Part shown: positions 18,668 through 26,573 of the stretch, one piece after another | Layout: every line of letters starts with the position of its first letter | Position numbering within the stretch: the stretch's first letter is position 1 | DNA from: Planctomycetota bacterium | GTDB lineage: Bacteria; Planctomycetota; UBA1135; GCA-002686595 | Direction: 5' to 3' | DNA: 64,000 nucleotides | Assembly: GCA_016709875.1 (NCBI GenBank) | Contig: JADJLZ010000006.1 | Coordinates: forward strand, 310,001 to 374,000 | Translations under genes and position numbers: made by a program | The notes under the pieces: generated by a model | Databases searched by the model: none | What the model saw: only the letters and a program-made list of their open reading frames with translations | Told to the model about the DNA's origin: nothing

Positions 18668-19086
18668 CCCCCCAGGGTACGCGCAGCGGGGCTCCGGCTA
18701 CAGCGTCTCGCGCCAGCGCAGGCCGACGTGCTCGTGGAATTCGCGTTGCACGCGCTCGGGGTCGTCGGTGAGGCGAGCACGAGCCGGCGCAGCGCCTCGA
18801 AGCTCTCCAGGTCGATGCCGGTGAAGGCGATCGCGCGCGAATCCGAATCGGAGCGGCCGAGGCTCCCGTGTGCGCTGAGGAGCGTGTGCGATTCGGCGTC
18901 GCCGGCGAGCACCTCGACGCGCACACTGGCCTCGTCGCCCAGCGGCGAGCGGGCGGCGAAGCGCGCGCCTCCGACCGAGAGCTCGGTCAGACGTCCCGGG
19001 ATCGTGCGGCCGTCTGCGAGGACGAGCCGGCCTTCGAGCGCGACCGGAACGCGCGAGAATTCCCTGCGGTCGTCGGAGTGGGACAT
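18664..19086 (-). CDS. PilZ domain protein with a C-terminal frameshift
   Basis: A PilZ domain, a c-di-GMP receptor fold. It opens with RREFSRVPVALEGRL (R-x3-R form of the binding site), then LTELSVGGARFAA (the D/N-x-S-x-x-G motif reads ELSVGG) and GIDLESFEALRRLVL. After LRRLVLAS the current frame runs on as SPTTPSACNANS to a stop at 18664. The frame shifted by one base reads DDPERVQREFHEHVGLRW to a TAG at 18698, the normal PilZ tail. One base is therefore missing or extra near 18770. The natural product would be ~130 residues. Confidence 0.8.
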   Translation of the reverse strand: MSHSDDRREFSRVPVALEGRLVLADGRTIPGRLTELSVGGARFAARSPLGDEASVRVEVLAGDAESHTLLSAHGSLGRSDSDSRAIAFTGIDLESFEALRRLVLASPTTPSACNANSTSTSACAGARRCSRSPAARTLGG

Positions 19087-19132
19087 CCTGGCCCCTTTCG
19101 GCCGCGCTCGGAGCGGGTCTTGAGCCGGGCGG

Positions 19133-20896
19133 CTACCACTGCACGCTGACCGCGTTGGTGATGTTCCAGGTGCCGCCCTGGGGCGCGGGGCAGAAGCTGG
19201 CGGAGGGGTCGCGGTAGTAGACCTGGTAGATGCGCAGCGAGCCGGGCGGCAGCGGATCCCCGAGCGCCTGGGCGCGCGCGCGCAGGCCCAGATCGAGCGG
19301 GCCGGGCGCGCTGACGATGCCACCGTTGGCGTTGCGCGTGTAGAGGCGGCGCAGCACGCCCGCCGTGCAGCGCAGACCGTCGCCGAAGGGCAGACCCATG
19401 ACGGCGACGTTGTCGCCCTGGAGGAAGATCGAGAGCGCGTGTGGCAGCAGTTCGTGCGCGGCGAGCGTCACCGCGTCGAGGTTGGTACCGCCTTCGCCCT
19501 CGAGCACGCCGCCCGCGGCGACGGCGGAGCTGGCGCAGCCGTGTCCGGCGGCTCCCGTGTTGCCGCACGGGCAGGACGTGGGGAGGCTGCCGTCGCCGGC
19601 GCACGAGACCGGGTGGAACGGGCCTCGCAGCCGGAGGAAAACGTCGTGCGCGAGGTTCGTGTCGTTCGGCACGAGGTTCTGCGCGAAGCTCTGGAAGAGC
19701 ACGCGCGTTCCGCTCGCGTCGAGCGCGGGTGCGACGCTGAGGTCGTCGGCCTGCACGCCGAAGGAGTCGACCGAGATGTTCTCGAGGTCGCCCGAGACGA
19801 GGTCCTGCAGGATCACGTCGCGCGCGAAGTTCGAATCGCCGGCGATCAGCTGCTCGGAGAGGCACACGAAGGCGATGCAGCGGCCGTCGGCCGAGAGCAC
19901 CGGGGTCACGCACGGCTGGTCGCCTTGGCCGCCGCCGAAGGAGACGCTGACGAGCGTGGTGGCGCCCGCGAGGCGGTCGCGCAGGAAGACGTCGTCGGTG
20001 CCGTTCGTGTCGCTCGCGACGAGGTTCGTCGCGGCGCTCTGGAAGGCGAGGAAGCGCCCGTCGGCGGAGATCGTGATGTTGGAGGAGGGGCCGTCGGCCT
20101 GCGTGCCCGCGCTCGAGACGCTCACGCGCTCGGTCGTCCCGGCCTGGCGGTCGTGCACGAAGACGTCCGACTCCCCGTTGGTGTCGCCCGCGACCAGATC
20201 GCTCGCGAAGCTCTGGAAGACGACGAAGCGGCCGTCGCCCGAGATGGCCGGGAAGGTCGAGTAGCCGTCGCCCTGTGCACCCGCGCTCGAGACGCTGACG
20301 CGCTCGGTCGTGCCGGCGACCGCGTCGCGCACGAACACGTCGGTCGTGCCGTTGGTGTCGCCCGGCACGAGGTCGGAAGCCAGGCTCGAGAACGCGATGT
20401 AGCGGCCGTCGAGCGAGATCGAGGCGAAGGACGAGAGACTGTTGCCGGCCGCGCCCGAAGGCGTCGCGCTCACGAGCGTCGTCGTGCCCAGCCAGCGGTC
20501 GCGCAGGAACACATCGCTCGTCCCGTTCGTGTCGCCGAGCACGAGCGAGTCGGCGGAGCTGTGGTAGGCGACGAAACGGCCCTCGCCCGAGAGCACGGGA
20601 TGCGTGCAGAGCGAGTTCGCCTGCGCGCCGCTGTTCGCCAGGTTGACGCGCTCGATCGCGCCACTCGCGAGTTCGACGACGAAGATGTCGCGCATGTTGT
20701 TGGTGTCGCCGGGCACGAGGTTGGGGGCCTGGCTCTCGAAGGCGGCGAAGCGGCCGTCGTAAGAGAGCGCCGGGCTCGTGCTCGGTCCGTCGGCCTGGTT
20801 TCCGAGCGCGTCGACGCTGATGCGCGTGGTGGTCTGCGGCGCCACGTCCGCGGCGAGCAGCGAGAGCGTGAGCAAGGGGAGCAGCGCGCGTTGCAT
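19133..20896 (-). CDS. Secreted seven-repeat beta-propeller protein with SCPCGN C-terminal module
   Basis: A 587-residue exported protein. A signal peptide (MQRALLPLLTLSLLAADVAPQ) is followed by seven tandem ~58-residue TolB/PD40-like repeats. Each contains a variant of DGRFVVFQSFASDLVAGDTN and a DVFVRDR-type strand, which predicts a seven-bladed propeller. The last ~170 residues begin SCPCGNTGAAGHGCASS, a cysteine-rich module repeatedly found at the C terminus of planctomycete secreted proteins. I chose ATG 20896 because a TAGGAT hexamer ends 15 bases before it; ATG 20914, preceded by GGAGG, would add six residues. Function is unknown. Confidence 0.85.
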   Translation of the reverse strand: MQRALLPLLTLSLLAADVAPQTTTRISVDALGNQADGPSTSPALSYDGRFAAFESQAPNLVPGDTNNMRDIFVVELASGAIERVNLANSGAQANSLCTHPVLSGEGRFVAYHSSADSLVLGDTNGTSDVFLRDRWLGTTTLVSATPSGAAGNSLSSFASISLDGRYIAFSSLASDLVPGDTNGTTDVFVRDAVAGTTERVSVSSAGAQGDGYSTFPAISGDGRFVVFQSFASDLVAGDTNGESDVFVHDRQAGTTERVSVSSAGTQADGPSSNITISADGRFLAFQSAATNLVASDTNGTDDVFLRDRLAGATTLVSVSFGGGQGDQPCVTPVLSADGRCIAFVCLSEQLIAGDSNFARDVILQDLVSGDLENISVDSFGVQADDLSVAPALDASGTRVLFQSFAQNLVPNDTNLAHDVFLRLRGPFHPVSCAGDGSLPTSCPCGNTGAAGHGCASSAVAAGGVLEGEGGTNLDAVTLAAHELLPHALSIFLQGDNVAVMGLPFGDGLRCTAGVLRRLYTRNANGGIVSAPGPLDLGLRARAQALGDPLPPGSLRIYQVYYRDPSASFCPAPQGGTWNITNAVSVQW

Positions 20897-20997
20897 GGCG
20901 GGTTCAGCGACCATCCTACGCCTCCGCGGGCGCGGCGGGCAGGCGGGCGCTAGGCTGGGGAGGTCCGCACCCCTCACCCCTGCCTCTGGAGCCCAGG

Positions 20998-21459
20998 ATG
21001 TCCTTCTTCCGCGCGCTGCTCGTCTGTTCCGCCCTCGCCCTGCCCCCGGCCGTGTATTTCGCGCCCCCCGTGTTCGCGCACGCGCAGGAGAAGGAGGCGC
21101 CGAAGAAGGAGGACCCCAAGGAGCGCAAGCGTGCGAAGGTGCGCGACCTGCTCGAGGGGATGAACCAGCTCGAGACGGCGAAGAAGGCGATGAGCGCGGC
21201 GCTCGAGGGCACCGGCGCGCCCAAGGAATTCGCCGACCGGTTCCTGGAGCACTTCGATTTCGACGAGATGATCGACGAGACGATCGAGATCTACTGCAAG
21301 CACCTCGAGGAGGAGGAGATCGACGCGCTGGTCGCATTCTACAAGTCCGACGCGGGCAAGAAGCTCGCCGAAGCGATGCCCGAGATCACGATCGAATCGT
21401 TCAAGGTCGGCCAGGAACTCGGCAAGCGCGCGGCCGAGGAGATCTCGGGCGGGAAGTAG
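20998..21459 (+). CDS. DUF2059 domain protein, secreted
   Basis: A 153-residue protein with a signal peptide (FRALLVCSALALPPAVYFA) and a charged linker. A DUF2059 domain covers residues ~50-140: FDFDEMIDETIEIYCKHLEEEEIDALVAFYKSD matches the family, in which the conserved ALVAFYxSxxGKK motif is typical (here VAFYKSDAGKKLAEAMP). The family is widespread in Gram-negative bacteria, periplasmic and of unknown role. The ATG is preceded by GGAGCCCAGG. The gene is divergent from the propeller gene. Confidence 0.88.
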   Translation: MSFFRALLVCSALALPPAVYFAPPVFAHAQEKEAPKKEDPKERKRAKVRDLLEGMNQLETAKKAMSAALEGTGAPKEFADRFLEHFDFDEMIDETIEIYCKHLEEEEIDALVAFYKSDAGKKLAEAMPEITIESFKVGQELGKRAAEEISGGK

Positions 21460-21466
21460 CCCGGGT

Positions 21467-22324
21467 TCACTCCTCCACGCCCCAGCGCGTGACGTTCGGC
21501 AGGGTGCGGTAGAGCAGCCAGTGGTACACGCGGCGCGGCAGGAAACGCCGCATGCCGCTGAAGAGGTATGCATCCAGCGTCGCCGGCGCGCGCAGCGGCG
21601 GGTGGCGCTGGTGCAGCACGCGCACGATCTTGCGCGCCACGTGATCCGGCGTCGCGCGCGCGAGCTTCATCATCCGCGCGATGAACGGGCCCATCTCCTC
21701 GTAGTGCGCGTGGTAGGCCTCGTGCACGTCGTCGCGCGAGCGGCTGGACTGGTCGGTGAAGCGCACGTTGCGGTACGAGTCCGAGCGCACGAAGCCCGGC
21801 TCGACCAGCGTGACGTCGATGTTCCAGGGCTTGACCTCGTAGTAGAGCGCCTCGGTGGCACCCTCGAGCGCCCACTTGCTCGCGCTGTAGCCGGCCATGG
21901 TCGGCATGGCCATCATGCCGCCGACCGACGAGACGTTGAGGATCTTCCCGAAGCGCTGCGCGCGCATGTGCGGCAGCACCAGGCGCGCGAGGTCCATCGG
22001 CGCGAGGTAGTTCACGTCGAGCTGCACGAACTGCTCGATGTCCGAGAGGTGCTCGAGCACGGCGCGGTACATCGCGCCGGCGTTGTTGACCAGCACGTCG
22101 ACGCCGCCGAGTTCGCGCTCGAGCTCCTCGACCAGACCCAGGCGCTGCTCGAGCACCGTCACGTCCAGCGCGCGGATGCGGATGCGCTCGTTCTCGGTGA
22201 TTCCAGCCTGCGCGAAGCGCGCCAGCGATTCCTTGCGCGAGGTGAGCACCAGGCGGTGCTCGGTCTGCACCAGGCGCCGAACGAGCGCGAGACCCAGGCC
22301 GGTCGAGGCCCCGGTCACGAGCAC
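21467..22324 (-). CDS. Short-chain dehydrogenase/reductase
   Basis: An SDR of about 285 residues. The cofactor loop is VLVTGASTGLGLAL at the very N terminus, followed by VLVNNAGAMY and the catalytic Ser (NVSSVGG), with Tyr and Lys in GYSASKWALEGA. The substrate cannot be told. The start is unclear. I chose the GTG at 22324, which begins directly at the Rossmann fold. An in-frame ATG at 22432 would overlap the upstream helicase by 88 bases, and an ATG at 22331 is out of frame by one base, so a lost base is possible here. Confidence 0.85.
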   Translation of the reverse strand: MLVTGASTGLGLALVRRLVQTEHRLVLTSRKESLARFAQAGITENERIRIRALDVTVLEQRLGLVEELERELGGVDVLVNNAGAMYRAVLEHLSDIEQFVQLDVNYLAPMDLARLVLPHMRAQRFGKILNVSSVGGMMAMPTMAGYSASKWALEGATEALYYEVKPWNIDVTLVEPGFVRSDSYRNVRFTDQSSRSRDDVHEAYHAHYEEMGPFIARMMKLARATPDHVARKIVRVLHQRHPPLRAPATLDAYLFSGMRRFLPRRVYHWLLYRTLPNVTRWGVEE

Positions 22325-22344
22325 GGTCCATGGGACTGGCTTGG

Positions 22345-24531
22345 CTACCCCAACTCGAGCTGCCTCCTGGCGTCCACCTCGTCGCGGTTGATCGCCTCCA
22401 TCAGCAGTCCGAGCTTCTCGTGCAGGTCCCACTTGGGGTCGATCGCGCGCCGCAACTGGCGCGCGAGCTGCTGCGCCAGGCGGAACGTGCGCACCACATC
22501 GCCCGGTGTGGCCTCGGTCAATTCCTCGAGCTCTTCGAAGCGCTTGCCCTCGATCCAGGCGACGAGCGGCGCCGTCATGCCCCAGTCGGGCTTCTTGATC
22601 GATTCCATCAGGCCGAACGCGCCGGCCTGCATGCGCAGCGCATGCAGCTCGCGCGAGACGTTCGTGCGCACGTTGCCGTGCAGGCGCGAGGAGACGAAGG
22701 TCTCCTCGTTCCGCCGACGTTCCTCGAAGATCAGGCCGACGAAGATCACGCCCAGCGCCTCGACCGAGAGGTTCTCGAGCGTGCCGCGGAAGACGAGCTC
22801 GGTGATCTGCAGCTCGTAGCCGTTGATCTTGCGCGCCAGCTGGCCGCGCGGCGTGAGCGTGTCGCCGTGGAGGTAGCCGAGCTCATCGAGACAGGCCAGG
22901 TGCGCCTCGAGCACGCGCGCCTGCTCGCGGCGGTTCTTGCGCTCCTGCTTCTCGCCCGCGACGCGGTGCTGGTACTGGTCGAAGGACTTCTCCCAGGCCT
23001 CGGGCACGCGCGCGCGGCCCAGGCGCGCGACCAGGTGCAAGAGCGAGGAGAAGGAGAGGCGGAAGCGGCTCTCGACCGGCTCGGGATGGCCGCCGAAGAG
23101 GCGTTGCACGGGCGCTTCGACCAGGTCACGCGGCGAGAGCAGGGAGAAGACCAGTCCCTCCGCGTCGATGCCCTGGCGTCCGGCGCGGCCGGCCATCTGC
23201 ATGTAGTCGCGCGTGCTCATGTAATCGAAGCTGATGCCGTCGAACTTGCGCAGCGTGTAGAAGACCACCGTGCGCGCGGGCATGTTGATCCCCAGCGCGA
23301 AGGTCTCGGTCGTGAAGAGCAGCTTCAGCAGGCCCGAGGTGAACATGCGCTCGACCAGCTCCTTGTGGATCGGGAGCATGCCGGCGTGGTGGTAGGACAG
23401 GCCGCGGCGCGCCATCTGCAGCAACTCGGAGTGCAGGAACTCCGGCCCGAGCTGGAAGAGCTTCAAGAGCTCCTCCTGCAACTCGTCCATGCGCGCGCGC
23501 TCCCGCGCGTCGAGCAGCTCGCGGCGTGAGTTGGCCAGCGCCAGGCGCTCGCAGTCCTTGCGCGAGAAGGCGAAGACCAGCGTGGGCAGGAGGTTGCGCT
23601 CCTGCAGGTCGTCGAGCAGCGGCCCGATGGGGGGCACCTCGGTCATCTCGTTGCCGAAACCGCGCCGCGGACGGCCGCCGCCCGCCTTGAGCTGGTGCTT
23701 GGGCCCGCGATTCGTGCGTCCGGCGCGTTCCACCTCGCGCTTGCGCACGCGGTCGAGTTCGCCGAGCTCGAAGATGCCGCTGCGCGCGGAGTAGAGCGCG
23801 TTGTGCAGCGGCACGGGCCGCTTGCTGGACTGGATCACGACCACGTCCGGGCCGCGGATCTCGCGCAGCCAGGCGCCGAGCTCCTCGGCGTTGGAGATCG
23901 TGGCCGAGAGGCACACGAAGCGGATCGTGCTCGGCGCGAAGATCAGGCTCTCCTCCCAGACCGAGCCGCGCTCGAGATCGTCCATGTAGTGGACCTCGTC
24001 GAAGATCACGTACTCGACGTCCGAGAGCTCCTCGGGGTTCTCGAAGATCGCGTTGCGCAGGATCTCGGTGGTCATGATCCGCACCTGCGCCCCGGGGTGG
24101 ATCGTGACGTCACCGGTCATGAGGCCCACGTCCATGCCCGGGACCGCGCGGAAGTCGCGGTACTTCTGGTTGGAGAGGGCCTTGATCGGGGTGGTGTAGA
24201 CGACGCGCCGCTTGCGCTCGACCGCGTCGTGGATGGCGTACTCGGCCACGAGCGTCTTGCCGGCTCCGGTGGGGGCCGAGACGAGCACGTTGTGGCCGCC
24301 GCGGATCGCGGCGACAGCCTCCACCTGGAAGGGCGAGAGCTGGAAGCCGCGCCAGGAGCGGATCGCGTCCGAGGGGAGCTCGACGGGTTGCGCGTCCCCG
24401 CGCTTGCGCCGTGCGGGAGCCCGCGTGCGCTCGCGAGCGGGCTTCGCTCGCTCGTCCTCGGGCAGACCCAAGCCCTCGCCGAAGGGTCTGGGACGACCGG
24501 CGGGTCCGGGTTGGGAGGAACGATCGTTCAT
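22345..24531 (-). CDS. SKI2/Mtr4-type DExH RNA helicase
   Basis: A 728-residue superfamily 2 helicase. A disordered basic N terminus (1-55) precedes motif I at 86-93 (APTGAGKT), PIKALSNQKYRDF, motif II at 178-181 (DEVH), motif III (LSATISN), then ETFALGINMPARTVVF and motif VI (QMAGRAGRQGID). The C-terminal ~250 residues are the helical domain of bacterial SKI2-like helicases. Such enzymes unwind RNA in processing or decay. The ATG at 24531 precedes the disordered tail. Its stop lies 21 bases before the presumed SDR start, so the two genes may be co-transcribed. Confidence 0.9.
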   Translation of the reverse strand: MNDRSSQPGPAGRPRPFGEGLGLPEDERAKPARERTRAPARRKRGDAQPVELPSDAIRSWRGFQLSPFQVEAVAAIRGGHNVLVSAPTGAGKTLVAEYAIHDAVERKRRVVYTTPIKALSNQKYRDFRAVPGMDVGLMTGDVTIHPGAQVRIMTTEILRNAIFENPEELSDVEYVIFDEVHYMDDLERGSVWEESLIFAPSTIRFVCLSATISNAEELGAWLREIRGPDVVVIQSSKRPVPLHNALYSARSGIFELGELDRVRKREVERAGRTNRGPKHQLKAGGGRPRRGFGNEMTEVPPIGPLLDDLQERNLLPTLVFAFSRKDCERLALANSRRELLDARERARMDELQEELLKLFQLGPEFLHSELLQMARRGLSYHHAGMLPIHKELVERMFTSGLLKLLFTTETFALGINMPARTVVFYTLRKFDGISFDYMSTRDYMQMAGRAGRQGIDAEGLVFSLLSPRDLVEAPVQRLFGGHPEPVESRFRLSFSSLLHLVARLGRARVPEAWEKSFDQYQHRVAGEKQERKNRREQARVLEAHLACLDELGYLHGDTLTPRGQLARKINGYELQITELVFRGTLENLSVEALGVIFVGLIFEERRRNEETFVSSRLHGNVRTNVSRELHALRMQAGAFGLMESIKKPDWGMTAPLVAWIEGKRFEELEELTEATPGDVVRTFRLAQQLARQLRRAIDPKWDLHEKLGLLMEAINRDEVDARRQLELG

Positions 24532-24582
24532 GGGTCGCGCCCTGGGCGCGGGAACTCTTTGGAAGGAAGCGGATCTCGCTGC

Positions 24583-24611
24583 TTGAGCCGGGGTCTGGCG
24601 GTCTGTATCTA
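24583..24611 (+). promoter_or_regulatory. Candidate sigma70-type promoter for the 24668 operon
   Basis: TTGAGC (24583-24588), a 17-base spacer and TATCTA (24606-24611), about 57 bases before the start codon at 24668. The adjoining sequence also holds a GGGGATCCCC palindrome (24617-24626). The elements fit the consensus in spacing and partly in sequence; this has no experimental support. Confidence 0.4.
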
Positions 24612-24667
24612 AACAGGGGATCCCCGTCGAAGGAAGCGCACAACCCACGCCACGCGAGATCCGCCCC

Positions 24668-24931
24668 ATGGAAGCAACGCCCAGCAACCGTACGCAGCAC
24701 CCCGTCATCCGCCAGCTCGCGAGCCTCAAGATCCTCTCGCGTCTGATCGGGCACGAGTTGCATTCGCAGTCCGCGACGAAGTCCGTCACGCTCTCGCGTG
24801 ACGAGGTGATCGAAATCCAGACCACCGTCGACCTCTACATCGAGGAACTGACGCGCCGCATGAGCCAGGCCGGAGCCACGGCGAACACCGTCGCCGCGAT
24901 GGATTCCAGCGCGGTGGGTGTGCGCAACTAG
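24668..24931 (+). CDS. Small hypothetical protein (87 aa)
   Basis: An 87-residue soluble protein with no family I recognise. It has a helical N terminus (HPVIRQLASLKILSRLIGHEL) and an acidic helix (SRDEVIEIQTTVDLYIEELTRRM) with heptad-like spacing, suggesting a small helical bundle or dimer. It is the first gene of an operon with the FtsQ-like protein and lies behind a good candidate promoter. Codon use looks like that of its neighbours, so it is probably a real gene. Confidence 0.65.
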   Translation: MEATPSNRTQHPVIRQLASLKILSRLIGHELHSQSATKSVTLSRDEVIEIQTTVDLYIEELTRRMSQAGATANTVAAMDSSAVGVRN

Positions 24932-24956
24932 GGCCACGCGCCCTGGAGCTTCGAAG

Positions 24957-25979
24957 GTGATCCACCCCCTCGTCCGCGGGACGGGCGGCGCAAGCCGCCT
25001 GGGACGCGTGCGCTTCTGGGTGCCGTTCCTGCTGGTCGTCGCGGGTTCGCTGTGGGCGCTCGAGCGCCTCGCGGGGCCTGTCGAGGCGGCGGAGTTCAGC
25101 ACGATCGACCTGCGGCGGGTGAAGCTCGCCGCCCCTCCCGGTGGCTTCTGCGATCCGCGCTGGCGCAGCGAGCTCTCCGCGACGCTGGCGCGCTTCGAGG
25201 CGCCCGATGCACGCGACAAGCCCGCTCTCGAGGCGATCGCTCGCGCGCTCGGCGCGTTGCCCTTCGTCGTCGAGGCGGGGGAGCCGCACGTGATCTGGCC
25301 CGACGGCTTGGAGATCCCCGTGCGCCTGTGCGAGCCGGTCGCCTGCGTGCGCAGCGGCGACGATTTCCGCATCGTCTCCGCCGAGGGCGTGATCGAGCCA
25401 GGCACCTGGCCCGAGCCGCCGCTGCTCGACGGTCGGCCGCTGCCGGTGATCGGGCCCAACGACGGCGCCTTCGACCGCAAGGCGCCGGGAGCGCACCTCG
25501 CCGAGCGCCGTCATCAGGACGCGCTCGCGGTCGCGCTCTCGATGCGCAGCGGGCTTTCCGCGAGCGACGCCGCGACGCTCGGACCGCTCCTGATCGACGC
25601 GACGCGCTCGCCCGAGACGAGCGTCGAGGAGCCGGGCACGCTGCTCGAATTCGGCGCCAAGCGCCTCGCGCTCTTCGGCCGCGCGCCGGGCTCGGGCCAG
25701 CCGGGCGAACTGCCCGACGAACTCAAGTGGCGCTCGCTCGCCAAGGCCGCGGCGCTCCTGCGCAGCGAGGGCACGCGGGAGCCGCAAGACTGGTCGGTCG
25801 TCGACCTGCGCTGGGACACGCCCGCGCTGCGCATGCGCCACGAGCCGCCTCCGGGGCCGGATTCGGCTGCGCCAAAGCCGTCCAAGAACTCGAAGCCGCC
25901 GATGCCCGCGGGGCGCGTGCACGAGCTCTCGCACACGCAGCCCAATCCCACGCTGCCGCAGACTCCAGGCGTGCGCTGA
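24957..25979 (+). CDS. FtsQ-like bitopic membrane protein
   Basis: A 340-residue protein with the layout of FtsQ/DivIB. There is one N-terminal membrane span (residues ~20-40), then a POTRA-like segment (LGALPFVVEAGEPHVIWPDG followed by EIPVRLCEPVACVR; compare the LP-V-x-A-x-V-x-R-x-WP-x-x-L-x-V-x-V-x-E-R-x-P-V-A pattern). A beta domain ends with FGRAPGSGQPGELPDELKWR and WSVVDLRWDTPALR, like the FtsQ C-terminal K-x-x-L and V-D-L-R-Y motifs. The GTG start at 24957 has GGAG 8 bases upstream. The C-terminal ~45 residues are a Pro-rich tail. It is outside any division cluster, so the role is an inference from pattern only. Confidence 0.55.
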   Translation: MIHPLVRGTGGASRLGRVRFWVPFLLVVAGSLWALERLAGPVEAAEFSTIDLRRVKLAAPPGGFCDPRWRSELSATLARFEAPDARDKPALEAIARALGALPFVVEAGEPHVIWPDGLEIPVRLCEPVACVRSGDDFRIVSAEGVIEPGTWPEPPLLDGRPLPVIGPNDGAFDRKAPGAHLAERRHQDALAVALSMRSGLSASDAATLGPLLIDATRSPETSVEEPGTLLEFGAKRLALFGRAPGSGQPGELPDELKWRSLAKAAALLRSEGTREPQDWSVVDLRWDTPALRMRHEPPPGPDSAAPKPSKNSKPPMPAGRVHELSHTQPNPTLPQTPGVR

Positions 25980-25982
25980 GCG

Positions 25983-26573
25983 ATGTTCGGCGAAGCGCTG
26001 GGGCTCGCAGTGTGCTGGCTGCTCTCCGCCGCGGTGCTGTTCCTGCCGCAGCAGAACGGCTGGGAGCGCGAGCTCTCGCCCGTGGCGCTGGCGCTGCTGC
26101 CCTGGCTCGTGTGGGCCACGCTGCCGCGCTCGCGCGGCGTGACGGGCCTGCTCGACCGGCTCGCTCCCGCGCTCGCAGCGCCGCTCGCGGTGCTCGCGCT
26201 CGCGCTCGAACGCGCGCGCGGCCATGCGCTCGCACCCGCGCTCGCCAGCGCCGCGGCGATCCTGGCCCTGGCCGTGCTCTTCGCGCTCGCCGCCGAGCGC
26301 GACGCGCGCAGCGTGCTCGGCCGCCGGGTCTACGCCGTGGCCTGGTTCGCGCTGGTCGCAGGCGCGCCGCTCGCAGTGCACACGCTCGAGAGCGCGGGCG
26401 CGCCGCTCTTTGGCCGCGCGAGCAACGCGCTTGCGCTCGCAGCCCAGCTCTCGCCGCTCTCGTGGTGGCTCGGCACGCTGCGCGCGGGCGCGGGAGCGGG
26501 CCTGCCGTGGATCGCGCTCGCGCTCGGCGCGGCGCTGTGGCTCGTCGGCCGAGCGCTGGAGGCGCGCCCTTGA
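25983..26573 (+). CDS. Polytopic membrane protein, unknown function
   Basis: A 196-residue, very Ala/Leu-rich protein with about six hydrophobic segments (for example LGLAVCWLLSAAVLFLP at the N terminus and PWIALALGAALWLVG at the C terminus). No family motif is recognised; the SPLSWWLGTL region resembles permease-type loops only loosely. It starts 3 bases after the FtsQ-like gene, and its stop overlaps the presumed TTG of the next gene. The three probably form one membrane-associated unit. Confidence 0.65.
   Translation: MFGEALGLAVCWLLSAAVLFLPQQNGWERELSPVALALLPWLVWATLPRSRGVTGLLDRLAPALAAPLAVLALALERARGHALAPALASAAAILALAVLFALAAERDARSVLGRRVYAVAWFALVAGAPLAVHTLESAGAPLFGRASNALALAAQLSPLSWWLGTLRAGAGAGLPWIALALGAALWLVGRALEARP

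Noticed and set aside
19700..20800. Direct DNA repeats that could look like a repeat array
   Set aside because: They are the codons of the propeller repeats, imperfect and ~174 bases long, without spacers; not a CRISPR array.
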